A DNA stretch of 49,606 bases from Candidatus Gastranaerophilales bacterium (GTDB lineage Bacteria; Cyanobacteriota; Vampirovibrionia; Gastranaerophilales; Gastranaerophilaceae): positions 118,485-168,090 of the forward strand of contig JAFQOV010000004.1 of assembly GCA_017402995.1 (NCBI GenBank). Reading direction: 5' to 3'. This document shows positions 7,036 through 15,670 of this stretch, piece by piece. Made by a program: the position numbers and the translations under genes. Below the pieces are notes generated by a model. It saw only the letters and a program-made list of their open reading frames with translations. It made no database searches and was not told the DNA's origin. Each line of letters begins with the position of its first letter. Within the stretch, counting starts at the first letter, position 1.

Positions 7036-8247
7036 ATGAATATTTTTGAAGAATTACAAAAAAGGGGCTTAATTGCCCAAATTACAAACGAAAGCGCCGT
7101 AAAAGAATTAATTAACAACGGAAATGCTCGTTTTTATATCGGCTTTGACCCAACCGCAGATTCTTTGCATGTTGGACATTTTATGGCTTTATGTTTAATG
7201 AAACGTTTACAAATGGCAGGAAACAAGCCTGTTGTTTTAATTGGCGGTGGCACAGGACACATTGGCGACCCATCTGGCAGATCAGATTTGCGCTCTATGA
7301 TGACAAAAGAAACAATTGACCACAATTGTGAATGTTTCAAAAAACAAATGGAAAGATTTATTGAATTTGGCGAAGACAAAGCAATTATGGTTAATAATGC
7401 AGATTGGCTTTTAAAACTTAACTATATTGAACTTTTAAGAGAAGTTGGTGCTTGTTTTTCTGTTAACAACATGTTGAGAGCAGAATGTTACAAGCAAAGA
7501 ATGGAGCATGGGTTAAGCTTTTTAGAATTTAACTACATGATTATGCAGGCATATGATTTTTATTACCTAAATGAAAAATATAATTGCAATTTGCAATTTG
7601 GTGGAGATGACCAATGGTCAAATATGCTTGCTGGGTCTGATTTAATTCGCAAAAAAACCGGCAAAGACGCTCACTCAATGACAATTACATTGCTTTTAAA
7701 TTCGCAAGGTAAAAAAATGGGCAAAACGGCTTCTGGTGCAGTTTGGCTAGATAAAAACAAAACTTCAGTATATGATTTTTATCAATATTGGAGAAACGTT
7801 GAAGACGAAGACGTTTTAAAATGTATTAAAATGTTGACATTTTTACCTTTGGAAGAAATTGAAAAAATGGAAACTTGGACTGGCGCAGAGCTAAACAAGG
7901 CAAAAGAAATTTTAGCATTTGAACTAACAAAACTTGTCCACGGGGAAGAAGAAGCAACTTTAGCGCAAAAAACCGCAAAAGAAATTTTTGGTGGCGGCGC
8001 AGACAGTGAAAACATGCCAAGTACAAAAATTACTTTAGAAGGTGATGAAATTTCATTGCTTGACGTTTTGGTTCAATGCAATTTGTGTGCAAGTAAAGGC
8101 GAAGCAAAAAGACTTGTTCAACAAGGCGGAGTTTGCGTCGAAGAAGAAAAAATCTCGGCTTTAGATTATAAAATTTCAAAAGACGCACTTACAAACGGCG
8201 TTAAAATTAAAAAAGGTAAAAAGATTTACCATAAAGCAACAATTTAA
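7036..8247 (+). CDS. tyrS: Tyrosyl-tRNA synthetase
   Basis: This class I synthetase charges tRNA-Tyr. In 403 residues the Rossmann catalytic domain shows GFDPTADSLHVGH with the HIGH-type signature HVGH at 45-48. The tyrosine/ATP pocket contains GGDDQWSN (189-196). The KMSKS-type loop is KMGKT at 227-231, normal for TyrS. A C-terminal S4 RNA-binding domain follows at about 340-400 (LLDVLVQCNLCASKGEAKRL). SD AAAGGG lies 5 nt before the ATG, and a strong terminator follows at 8262-8293. It stands alone as a single-gene unit. Confidence 0.97.
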   Translation: MNIFEELQKRGLIAQITNESAVKELINNGNARFYIGFDPTADSLHVGHFMALCLMKRLQMAGNKPVVLIGGGTGHIGDPSGRSDLRSMMTKETIDHNCECFKKQMERFIEFGEDKAIMVNNADWLLKLNYIELLREVGACFSVNNMLRAECYKQRMEHGLSFLEFNYMIMQAYDFYYLNEKYNCNLQFGGDDQWSNMLAGSDLIRKKTGKDAHSMTITLLLNSQGKKMGKTASGAVWLDKNKTSVYDFYQYWRNVEDEDVLKCIKMLTFLPLEEIEKMETWTGAELNKAKEILAFELTKLVHGEEEATLAQKTAKEIFGGGADSENMPSTKITLEGDEISLLDVLVQCNLCASKGEAKRLVQQGGVCVEEEKISALDYKISKDALTNGVKIKKGKKIYHKATI

Positions 8248-8261
8248 AAAAAATAACCAAT

Positions 8262-8293
8262 AAAAAGCGCAAACCTTGCGGTTTGCGCTTTTT
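8262..8293 (+). terminator. Intrinsic terminator after tyrS
   Basis: A perfect 14-bp hairpin has arms AAAAAGCGCAAACC and GGTTTGCGCTTTTT and loop TTGC. It begins 14 nt after the tyrS stop. Confidence 0.9.
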
Positions 8294-8467
8294 GGTATGC
8301 AATTATTAAGAAATGTAACAAGTTAGAGCAATTAAAAAATAATTTTTTTAAAAATAGGCGAACTTTTTAAAAATAAAAAAATAAATATAACAATAAATTA
8401 AATAAAAAATAGTGTTTTATCCATGCAAAAAATGGGGGTATGGCTAAACTTTACAATATGGTAAAGT

Positions 8468-8704
8468 ATGGTTATGATAATAAAAAACATATGGCAGAAG
8501 ATTATGGAATTAGTAGACGAAAAACAAGTGCATGTTGAATATTTGAACAAAGTTTACGCTTTGGATAAAGATAAATTGAAATATATCTTCAATAAATTTG
8601 GTGTTGAAATTGATGTCGACGACATTGATGATGTTAATCGGGTTCTTGAGAAATATTGTTTGTTTGATATTACTTTTCTTGAGAATTTGAACAAGATTTG
8701 GTAG
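8468..8704 (+). CDS. Small hypothetical protein
   Basis: I do not recognise this 78-residue frame. It has a hydrophobic/basic start followed by an acidic stretch (FGVEIDVDDIDDVNRVLEKY) with a helix-rich look. There is no SD; TACAAT (8452-8457) lies 10 nt before the ATG, so a leaderless start is conceivable. A shorter form could begin at the ATG at 8504, after AGAAG. Its 3' end overlaps the convergent tadA gene by 35 nt, which weakens the call. The 220 nt before it (8248-8467) hold the tyrS terminator and A/T-rich sequence with no other visible feature. Confidence 0.4.
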   Translation: MVMIIKNIWQKIMELVDEKQVHVEYLNKVYALDKDKLKYIFNKFGVEIDVDDIDDVNRVLEKYCLFDITFLENLNKIW

Positions 8705-9140
8705 AACAACGAAGGTTTTTGAAATAGTCATCTAAAACTTTTTGAGCTGATTTGTCTTGCAAACCGCCCTTGGCTTTTAATTTTGAATTTGCAAGTTCAA
8801 TTAAATTAATTTTCCCACCAAAAGCGCCATAATTTGTGTCATAGCAAGAAAAAAATACATTTTTTATTCGAGCGGAAATTATCGCCCAAGCGCACATTGG
8901 GCAAGGTTCTAAATTAACATAAAGATTACAATCATCTAAACGCCAAGAGTTTAGCTTTTTATTTGCTTCATTTATCGCTAAAATTTCAGCGTGTGCAATT
9001 GTTTGGTTGTTTTCCTCTTTTTTGTTTGCTTGAATAGATATTATTTCGCCATTTTTTTCGATTAAAGCAACAACAGGGATATCATTTTTAATTTCTTTTG
9101 ATTTTTCAATTACAAGCTTTAGAAAATTTTTATTGTACAT
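8670..9140 (-). CDS. tadA: tRNA-specific adenosine deaminase (cytidine deaminase-like zinc enzyme)
   Basis: TadA deaminates the wobble adenosine A34 of tRNA-Arg(ACG) to inosine. The 156-residue protein shows the zinc site and catalytic glutamate HAE at 50-52 and PCPMC at 79-83, in normal order and spacing (NLEPCPMCAWAIISARI). Guanine deaminase or another relative cannot be fully excluded. The start is set at the ATG at 9140; a longer reading would need TTG at 9149. It overlaps the end of the upstream histidine kinase gene by 11 nt, so it is the last gene of the response regulator-kinase-tadA operon. The short C-terminal extension is Ser/Cys-rich (CSTKSCSNS). Confidence 0.88.
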   Translation of the reverse strand: MYNKNFLKLVIEKSKEIKNDIPVVALIEKNGEIISIQANKKEENNQTIAHAEILAINEANKKLNSWRLDDCNLYVNLEPCPMCAWAIISARIKNVFFSCYDTNYGAFGGKINLIELANSKLKAKGGLQDKSAQKVLDDYFKNLRCSTKSCSNSQEK

Positions 9141-10773
9141 AATCTTCAAACCTTAGCGAGATTGTGAAATTTTCGTCGCAATTTAAATCAATTTTGATTT
9201 TCATTGCATCACATAAACCTTTAACAATGTACAAGCCAAGTCCTGTTCCGCGGGTTGTGCGAGTTAAGTTTGAATCAACGCGAATGAACTTTTCAAAAAG
9301 TTTTGTTTTAAATTCTTTGTCGATTTTTTCGCATTGGTTTGTAATTTGAATGATTGGAATATTTCCGTCATTAAAAGCTTTAACGTCAATTGGCGCATTA
9401 TTTAGCGAATATTTTTTTGCATTGTCTAACAAGTTAATTAAAATCTGTTCAACTCGATAGTCATCTGCCCAGACGTAGTTAAGGTTTTGAGCGATATTAA
9501 GATTAAATTTAACGTCATCATTATTCAAATATTCAACACTTCTTGAAAGCGTTTCAGATAAATCTGTTTCTTGAATATTATATTTTAAACTTAAGCTTTC
9601 AAGTTCTGGAATTACAAGCAAGTCTTCGACCATATTTGAAAGACGTTGTGCTTGTTGTTTGATGATTTTAAGAGATTGAATTTTTGTTTCGTTGTCGATT
9701 TCGATATCTTGCCTTAAAAGCCTAGAGCTATATCCGATTATGCTTGTTAAAGGCGTTCTAAATTCGTGGCTTGTTGCACTGACAAGGTTGTCTCTATATT
9801 CGTTTAGTTTTTGAAGTTTTTTGTTTTTCTTTCTTAAATCTTTATATGAAACATTGATTTTGCCTGCCATGTAGTTAAATTCTTTTGCCAAAAAGACGAT
9901 TTCATGGGGCGTGAACATGCTTTTAATCAAGTGGATTTTTTTGTCGTAATTACCTTTTGAAATCGCTGTAATTCCTTTGAAAAGTTGACGAATATTCAAA
10001 TAAAGATATGATGTGTATAAACCGACGATTATAAAAATTGTCAAAGCAGCAATGCTTAAGGAAAGAATTATTCGAAAACGAGCTTTTGTGATTGTGCTTG
10101 CAGTGATTTTTTTAGTTGTATCAACAACAACGAACCAATTTAAGTTTTCAATTTTAGAGAATGCTTTTGGGGTATTTTTTTTGTTTCCAAAAATTTTTGT
10201 TGTTGTATCGTCATCAAATTTTAAATCTGAAATAATATCTTGAGCTTTTGTTTCGGGGGCATTTGTTGCGATTAAATTTTTTGTTGTGGTATCAAAAACA
10301 TAGACATTTCTGCCTTTTGTTTCTTCTTTTCCTATGATTTTATCGATAATATTAATATCAATTTGTGCTAATAGATAATATTCTTTGTCTTTATCAATTG
10401 GTGAATAAAGGGCTAATTTTGTAGCGTTTAAAAGATTGTCTTTTTTTGGAAGTCTATTTTTTTCAACAATACTCAAATTTTCAAAAATATTTTTTTTAGA
10501 TTCAATTTTTTTGAAATAATGAGTTTTTTCTTCTGCTTTTGGGATATAGCGAATATTTGTCGCAGCTTCATTTAATTCAGATTGTGCAAAATTAACATAG
10601 CCTTCAATTGCATTTGAAACGAAATTTGAAATTAGATTAGCACTTGTAGCAAGCTCGTTTCTCATGCTTTGTTGAGATACGTTAGAGATGATGAAACCGA
10701 TTGTTACGAGCGGAATTAAAACCGCAGCAACTAAAACGATAATTATTTGTTCGACAATTTTTAATCTTTTCAT
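9130..10773 (-). CDS. Membrane sensor histidine kinase
   Basis: This is a 547-residue two-transmembrane sensor kinase, the partner of the response regulator immediately upstream. Membrane segments lie at about 8-30 and 234-256, flanking a ~200-residue extracytoplasmic sensor region of PAS/Cache-like size. A HAMP-like linker (257-310) follows, then HisKA with phospho-acceptor His336 in SATSHEFRTPL. The ATPase domain has the N box INLLDNAKKYS (Asn447), the F box FEKFIRV and the G box GTGLGL (509-514). The start shares one base with the regulator stop (TAATG), so translation is probably coupled. It lacks any KaiB-like sensor domain of the SasA kind. The signal sensed is unknown. Confidence 0.93.
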   Translation of the reverse strand: MKRLKIVEQIIIVLVAAVLIPLVTIGFIISNVSQQSMRNELATSANLISNFVSNAIEGYVNFAQSELNEAATNIRYIPKAEEKTHYFKKIESKKNIFENLSIVEKNRLPKKDNLLNATKLALYSPIDKDKEYYLLAQIDINIIDKIIGKEETKGRNVYVFDTTTKNLIATNAPETKAQDIISDLKFDDDTTTKIFGNKKNTPKAFSKIENLNWFVVVDTTKKITASTITKARFRIILSLSIAALTIFIIVGLYTSYLYLNIRQLFKGITAISKGNYDKKIHLIKSMFTPHEIVFLAKEFNYMAGKINVSYKDLRKKNKKLQKLNEYRDNLVSATSHEFRTPLTSIIGYSSRLLRQDIEIDNETKIQSLKIIKQQAQRLSNMVEDLLVIPELESLSLKYNIQETDLSETLSRSVEYLNNDDVKFNLNIAQNLNYVWADDYRVEQILINLLDNAKKYSLNNAPIDVKAFNDGNIPIIQITNQCEKIDKEFKTKLFEKFIRVDSNLTRTTRGTGLGLYIVKGLCDAMKIKIDLNCDENFTISLRFEDYVQ

Positions 10774-11495
10774 TATTCTTCCAACATACCAAAAGGCGTT
10801 AATTTATAGCCAACATTGACAACTGTGTGTAAGTATTTTGGTTTTCTTGTGTTTTCTTCGATTTTCTGCCTTAAGCCACCAACGTGAACTCTGACCATTC
10901 TGACATCTTCGTCGCTTCCATAGCCCCAAACTTCATCTAGCAAAACAGATAATGTCACAGGCGAATTTGTGTGTTGCATTAAGCAATAAAGAATTTCAAA
11001 CTCTGTTGGTGTTAGTTTTACTTTTTTGTCTAATACGACAGCTTCAAGACTATCTGGCAAAATTTGAATATCGCCAAGTCTTAGGACTTCTTTGGTATTT
11101 TTGTTTGTGTGAGGTTCGCTTCTTCTTAAAAGCGCGCGTATTCTTAAAAGCACCTCTTGAATATCAAAAGGTTTCATCAAATAATCATCTGCGCCACAAT
11201 CAAAGCCTTGAGTTTTATCTTCAATTGTGCCTTTTGCTGTAAGCATTAAAATTGGCACATTTGGCTTAACTATGCGAATATTTTTGCAAACGTCATAGCC
11301 GTTCATTTTTGGCATCATAACGTCTAATAAAATTAAGTCATATTCGTTTTCTAGCGCTTTTTTTAAGCCTTCTTCGCCATCTTGAGCGCAATCTGTTAAA
11401 TATCCGCTTTGTGAAATATCAAAAGCTAAAAGTTCTCTGATTTGTTTATCGTCATCAACGATTAAAAGCCTTTTGCTTGAATTTTGATTTAACAT
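10773..11495 (-). CDS. OmpR-family response regulator, RpaA-like
   Basis: The 240-residue regulator has a receiver domain with acidic cluster DDD at 14-16, phospho-acceptor Asp58 (LLDVMMPKMNG), Thr86 and Lys108. A winged-helix DNA-binding domain follows (about 130-235). From memory, segments such as VKLTPTEFEILYCLMQ, EVWGYGSDED and the closing KYLHTVVNVGYKL track cyanobacterial RpaA unusually closely; this is a resemblance, not a search result. The start is the ATG at 11495, 8 nt after GAGG. A promoter (TTGATT-17-TATAAT) lies at 11519-11547. It is first in an operon with a membrane kinase and tadA. Confidence 0.93.
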   Translation of the reverse strand: MLNQNSSKRLLIVDDDKQIRELLAFDISQSGYLTDCAQDGEEGLKKALENEYDLILLDVMMPKMNGYDVCKNIRIVKPNVPILMLTAKGTIEDKTQGFDCGADDYLMKPFDIQEVLLRIRALLRRSEPHTNKNTKEVLRLGDIQILPDSLEAVVLDKKVKLTPTEFEILYCLMQHTNSPVTLSVLLDEVWGYGSDEDVRMVRVHVGGLRQKIEENTRKPKYLHTVVNVGYKLTPFGMLEE

Positions 11496-11518
11496 ATTAA
11501 TCCTCAACCAATATATTA

Positions 11519-11547
11519 ATTATAGTTTTAAGGTTAAATAAAATCAA
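11519..11547 (-). promoter_or_regulatory. Promoter of the response regulator-kinase-tadA operon
   Basis: TTGATT (11542-11547) and TATAAT (11519-11524) on the minus strand, with 17-nt spacing. The -35 lies inside the 3' end of the phosphoesterase gene. Confidence 0.65.
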
Positions 11548-12322
11548 CAACTACAATTTCTGGTTTGCAGTTAAAGCGGAATGGGAAAGATTTTGTGCCA
11601 ATGCCTTTTGTGATAATCATTTTGTTTGAAGTTGATTTAATTAAGCCAAAGGCAAACTCTGCGCCAAATTTTGAATCTGTGAATAATGGTGGAGTCATTG
11701 GGAAAATAAATTGGCTTCCATGGGTATGACCAGCGAAAATAAGGCTTGTATCGTCCATAATATCGTAATAGATATCTGGATTGTGAGTGATGGTTAATCT
11801 TGGAAGTGCGGTTTTGTAATATGCTTTTACAAGGTCAATTTCTTGAGTTTTAAGGTCTGCAAGACCGATAACGTCAATATATTTTCCTTTGATGATTGTT
11901 CTTAAGTTGCTATTTGAAAGGAATTTAATTCGGTGGTGTTTGAAAGTTTCAGGAAATTCATTTCCCCAAACCCAGTTGTCGTGCTCGCCTGCGACAAGAA
12001 ACACAGGAGAGATGATTAAATCTAATTTAGAAGATAAAATTTCTAAATTCATTGCTTTGTTTTTATCATGTCCTTTAATAAAATCACCGCCCAGCAAGGT
12101 GATATCTGGGTTTTGACGATTAATTAAAGAAACAATTTTGTCTAGTTTTTTGTAATCTTTTTTATTAAGGTGAAAATCGCTAGCAAAGACAACGCGCACG
12201 CCAGCAAGAGTTCTATCTTGAATTTGATATTTTTTAACTTCAAGCGCATTTGGCTCTATAAAAATAGAGCGAAATAAAACATAAAGCACAATTGCGCATA
12301 CTACCATCATTTGCTTAGTCAT
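11534..12322 (-). CDS. Membrane-anchored metallophosphoesterase (YkuE/CpdA-like)
   Basis: This 262-residue protein is a calcineurin-like phosphoesterase with one N-terminal membrane anchor (about 6-22). Metal-site motifs appear in order: SDFHLN (48-53), LLGGDF (77-81), GEHDNW (112-117), THNPD (His180) and GHTHG (198-202). The third motif is normally GNHD/E; here Glu replaces the metal-ligating Asn. The substrate is unknown; relatives act on phospholipid head groups or UDP-diacylglucosamine (LpxG/YaeI types), and a lipid substrate would fit the anchor. No SD is seen; TATTAT ends 6 nt before the ATG. Confidence 0.85.
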   Translation of the reverse strand: MTKQMMVVCAIVLYVLFRSIFIEPNALEVKKYQIQDRTLAGVRVVFASDFHLNKKDYKKLDKIVSLINRQNPDITLLGGDFIKGHDKNKAMNLEILSSKLDLIISPVFLVAGEHDNWVWGNEFPETFKHHRIKFLSNSNLRTIIKGKYIDVIGLADLKTQEIDLVKAYYKTALPRLTITHNPDIYYDIMDDTSLIFAGHTHGSQFIFPMTPPLFTDSKFGAEFAFGLIKSTSNKMIITKGIGTKSFPFRFNCKPEIVVVDFI

Positions 12323-12421
12323 ATGACCATAATATCATTTTTATAAAATAAAATACATATAGGATTTAAAAATCAATAAAATTGCGTATAATTTCATTAA
12401 AAAAGAAACATAGGTAGAAAA

Positions 12422-13675
12422 ATGACAGATTTAGCGCAAAAAATCCAAAAAGATAATTTCAAATATTGTGCAATGAGCGAGAGTAATCCAAAATGGGAAA
12501 ATAGCATTTCGCGACTTGACGAACTAATGCAAAAACCGTTTGATATCAGAAGCCCTTTTGACAGGGATAATACTCGTATTTTGCACTCAAGCGCATATCG
12601 TCGTTTAAAACATAAGACACAAGTATTTTTTGCAACAAACAATGACCATATTTGTACAAGAATTGAACATGTTAATCATGTTGCAAGCATTTCAAAAACA
12701 ATTGCAAAAACCCTTGGTTTAAACGTTTCATTAGCTGAAGCAATTGCCCTAGGGCACGATTTGGGACACAGCCCTTTTGGACACCATGGCGAAAGAATTA
12801 TTGAAAAAATAATGGACGAGGAAGGTTTCAACGAAAAATTTTGGCATGAGAAAAATTCTTTGCATTTTGTAGATTCAATTGAAACCTTGTCTAATTATAG
12901 TGGTTTTAAAGAAAATTTAAATTTAACATATGCCGTTAGAGATGGTATTGTTTGTCATTGTGGAGAGGTAAATGAAAATTCTTTGAAGCCAAGAGATGAA
13001 TTTATTGACTTAAATTTGATTGAAAAAGGCAAATACATGCCATATACATATGAAGCTTGTGTTGTTAAGATTTCTGATAAAATCGCGTATTTAGGGCGAG
13101 ATATCGAAGATGCTTATACGTATAAATTTTTTGAAAAAGCAGATTTAATGACCTTAAAACAATTGGCTCAAGAGGTGATGAAGCAAAAAGTTCGCTTTAA
13201 AGATGTGAATACGTCGTCATTAATCCATGAATTTATTGTTAATTTGTGTACTAATTCAAATCCAGATTGCGGCTTAACTTTTTCTTTGGAACATTATGAA
13301 ATGATGAACAAAATTAAGAAATTTAATTATCAAAAAATCTATTCAAATAAACGTTTTGTTCCGTTCCAAGATTACGCAACTTTGGTTATAAATACAATTT
13401 ATAAATTTCTTTTAGGATATTATGACGGCTATAACACAATAAATAAACTTGCAAAATATTCAAAATTTTACAAAACTTTGGCGCTAGATTTTTCAGATTG
13501 GCTGATTAAATATTCAAATATTGATGAAAAAACGCATCTTTTGAGAAAATATAGAAATAAAATAATATATAATATTGAAGAAATGAAAGATTACAAAAAA
13601 GCAATCATAGACTACATTTCTGGCATGAGCGACTCATACGCAATCAAAGCATATAACGAATTAATCGAATTTTAG
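12422..13675 (+). CDS. dgt: dGTPase-like HD-domain triphosphohydrolase
   Basis: Dgt-family enzymes hydrolyse dNTPs to nucleoside and tripolyphosphate. The 417-residue protein has the family N-terminal signature FDRDNTRILHSSAYRRL followed by KHKTQV. The HD metal site is His83 in RIEHVNHVA and His112-Asp113 in AIALGHDLGHSPFGHHGE. Later conserved stretches include ISDKIAYLGRDIEDAY. Substrate range (dGTP only or several dNTPs) cannot be told from sequence. A TATAAT at 12387-12392 gives a leader of about 23 nt; only a weak AGG precedes the ATG. It is transcribed away from the phosphoesterase gene. Confidence 0.88.
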   Translation: MTDLAQKIQKDNFKYCAMSESNPKWENSISRLDELMQKPFDIRSPFDRDNTRILHSSAYRRLKHKTQVFFATNNDHICTRIEHVNHVASISKTIAKTLGLNVSLAEAIALGHDLGHSPFGHHGERIIEKIMDEEGFNEKFWHEKNSLHFVDSIETLSNYSGFKENLNLTYAVRDGIVCHCGEVNENSLKPRDEFIDLNLIEKGKYMPYTYEACVVKISDKIAYLGRDIEDAYTYKFFEKADLMTLKQLAQEVMKQKVRFKDVNTSSLIHEFIVNLCTNSNPDCGLTFSLEHYEMMNKIKKFNYQKIYSNKRFVPFQDYATLVINTIYKFLLGYYDGYNTINKLAKYSKFYKTLALDFSDWLIKYSNIDEKTHLLRKYRNKIIYNIEEMKDYKKAIIDYISGMSDSYAIKAYNELIEF

Positions 13676-13708
13676 GCAATTTTTTCTTTGTTTTTGCTTT
13701 ATTGAAAT

Positions 13709-14293
13709 ATGAAAATTTCAAATTTTAAACCAATTAATTTTCAAAAAAAGCTTGTTGCTAATTGTCAAATTGGCGCGAGCGGAAATAATGTGCCAACAAA
13801 AATTTATTTATTAGATAAAAGAGATGATTTTGGCGTCTTGGACAAGGCAAAAGACAAAGAAATTTGGCAAAATGGATATTATATTTCAAATGTTTCAAAT
13901 AATTTTTGTGTTGATTTAAAACATGCAAATCATTACGTTATGGAAACAGATGACGGTGATGTCATTTGTATGTGTAAAGCTAAAGAAAAAGGCAAAAAAG
14001 TCAACCTTGAATATATTGAAACTGCGCCAAAAATGAGCTCATATAATCATACAAGAAAATTGAAATATATTGGCGAAACAATGCTTGCTTTTTTAGTTAA
14101 AGAAGCAAAAGAAAATAAAAAAATTGTTGATGTTCCAACGGTTGCAATGCGCCCAAAAACGCTTGATTTTTATTTTAATCAATGCGGCTTTAAAAAAGAC
14201 GGCAAATTAAGCGCAACTATGCCAAGAGAAGAGGCAAATACGTTCATTAAGAAAAACGAAAAACATACAGGCTCATCTATTGAAATTTTATAA
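13709..14293 (+). CDS. Orphan protein with GNAT-like C-terminal half
   Basis: I cannot assign this 194-residue protein to a named family. Residues about 70-120 look like GNAT strands (VICMCKAKEKGKKVNLEYI). The segment GETMLAFLVKEAKENKK resembles a GNAT motif-A helix, and LDFYFNQCGFKKDG matches the 'FYxxxGF' end of the fold. The N-terminus (KISNFKPINFQKKLVANCQ) resembles short leader motifs that I recall on many orphan proteins of gut Melainabacteria. It follows dgt by 33 nt, with no SD. Its last 6 nt overlap the convergent bioA gene. Confidence 0.7.
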   Translation: MKISNFKPINFQKKLVANCQIGASGNNVPTKIYLLDKRDDFGVLDKAKDKEIWQNGYYISNVSNNFCVDLKHANHYVMETDDGDVICMCKAKEKGKKVNLEYIETAPKMSSYNHTRKLKYIGETMLAFLVKEAKENKKIVDVPTVAMRPKTLDFYFNQCGFKKDGKLSATMPREEANTFIKKNEKHTGSSIEIL

Positions 14294-15649
14294 GCCTAAT
14301 TCTTTTAGTGTTTCGATAGCACATTCTTTTGCGATTTTAACAACAAAATCCATATCTTTTTTGTTGATTATTAATGGCGGATTAAAATAAATTACGTCTC
14401 CTAATGGGCGCAATAAAACACCTTTTTTTAAAGCTTTTTTATAAACTTCGTAACCAAATCGAAATTTTGAATTTAAGGCTTCTTTTGTGTTTTTATCTTT
14501 TACAAATTCAATAGCATTAATTAAGCCAATAGAGCGCACTTCACCAACATTTTTGATATTTAAAAATTCCTCTTTAATTAAACTGTTAAAATACGGCGCA
14601 AGTTCATTTGCTTGTTTTGTGACTTTTCCTTTTTCTAAAATTTTTAATACCGCTAAAGCGCAACTTGCTCCAAGTGGATTTCCAGAATATGTATGCGAGT
14701 GCATAAATGCCTTGCCTTTTGAATAATCATCATAAAAAGCGTTATAAATTTCATTTGTTGTGCAAACTGCTGCCATTGGCATATACCCACCTGTTAAGCC
14801 TTTTGAAATGCACATTAAATCAGGTGAGATATTAGCATGATTGCAGGCAAAAAATTTTCCTGTTCTATAAAAACCTGTTGCAATTTCATCTGCAATTAAA
14901 TGAACATCATATTTATCACAAATTTCTCTCAGTTTTTTAAGATATAATGCTGGATAAATCTTCATTCCAGCGCTTCCTTGCAAAAGTGGTTCAATTAAAA
15001 CAGCGCAAGTTTCATTTCCATATTTTTCAAATTGCTGCTCGCAATCACAAAAACATTCGCACTCGCAATTTTCGCGCTGTTTGTTAAATGGACATCTAAA
15101 GCAATCTGGCGCTTTAATTTTTATAATATCCATTAAAATTGGCTTATAAATTTTTGTATATAAATCGCAATCACCAGCCGAAAGTGCAGCAATTGTTTCG
15201 CCATGATATCCTTCGGATAGTGCCATAAAACGAGTTTTTTTGGTTTTTCCTGTTTGTTGAAAATATTGAAAACTCATTTTCATTGCCATTTCAATAGATG
15301 ACGAGCCGTTATCTGAAAAGTTGAATTTTTCTAGGCCCGAAGGTGTAACTTCAGAAAGCTTTTTTGCAAGCTTGATTATTGGTTTATGAGAAAAATTAGC
15401 AAAAATAACATGTTCAAGTTCGTTTGCTTGTTTTTTTAGCGCTTTTGAAATTTCAGGATTGCAATGCCCTAAAAGATTGCACCACCAAGAAGAAATGACA
15501 TCTTTATAACATTTTTTATTTATGTCATATAGATTTATCCCTTTTGCGCGCTCAATTACAATAGGAGGCAAATCCTCGTAATCTTTCATTTGAGAACAAG
15601 GGTGCCAAAGGTGGTTTAGGTCTTCTTTTTGCCAATTAATTTTTTCCAT
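14288..15649 (-). CDS. bioA: Adenosylmethionine-8-amino-7-oxononanoate aminotransferase (BioA)
   Basis: BioA makes 7,8-diaminopelargonic acid in biotin synthesis. The 453-residue protein shows the BioA-type N-terminus HLWHPCSQMKDYE, the PLP motifs GYHGET (147-152), DEIATGF (Asp254), the Schiff-base Lys283 in ISKGLTGGYMP, and SHTYSGNPL. Other class III aminotransferases are possible but fit less well. Seven cysteines crowd an insert at about 183-203 (CFRC, then alternating CECECFCDC), a variant I associate with some anaerobes' BioA. It follows xerD by 21 nt; no other biotin genes are in the window. TAAAAT lies 6 nt before the ATG, with no SD. Confidence 0.93.
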   Translation of the reverse strand: MEKINWQKEDLNHLWHPCSQMKDYEDLPPIVIERAKGINLYDINKKCYKDVISSWWCNLLGHCNPEISKALKKQANELEHVIFANFSHKPIIKLAKKLSEVTPSGLEKFNFSDNGSSSIEMAMKMSFQYFQQTGKTKKTRFMALSEGYHGETIAALSAGDCDLYTKIYKPILMDIIKIKAPDCFRCPFNKQRENCECECFCDCEQQFEKYGNETCAVLIEPLLQGSAGMKIYPALYLKKLREICDKYDVHLIADEIATGFYRTGKFFACNHANISPDLMCISKGLTGGYMPMAAVCTTNEIYNAFYDDYSKGKAFMHSHTYSGNPLGASCALAVLKILEKGKVTKQANELAPYFNSLIKEEFLNIKNVGEVRSIGLINAIEFVKDKNTKEALNSKFRFGYEVYKKALKKGVLLRPLGDVIYFNPPLIINKKDMDFVVKIAKECAIETLKELGL

Positions 15650-15670
15650 ATAACTATTTTATCATTAAAA

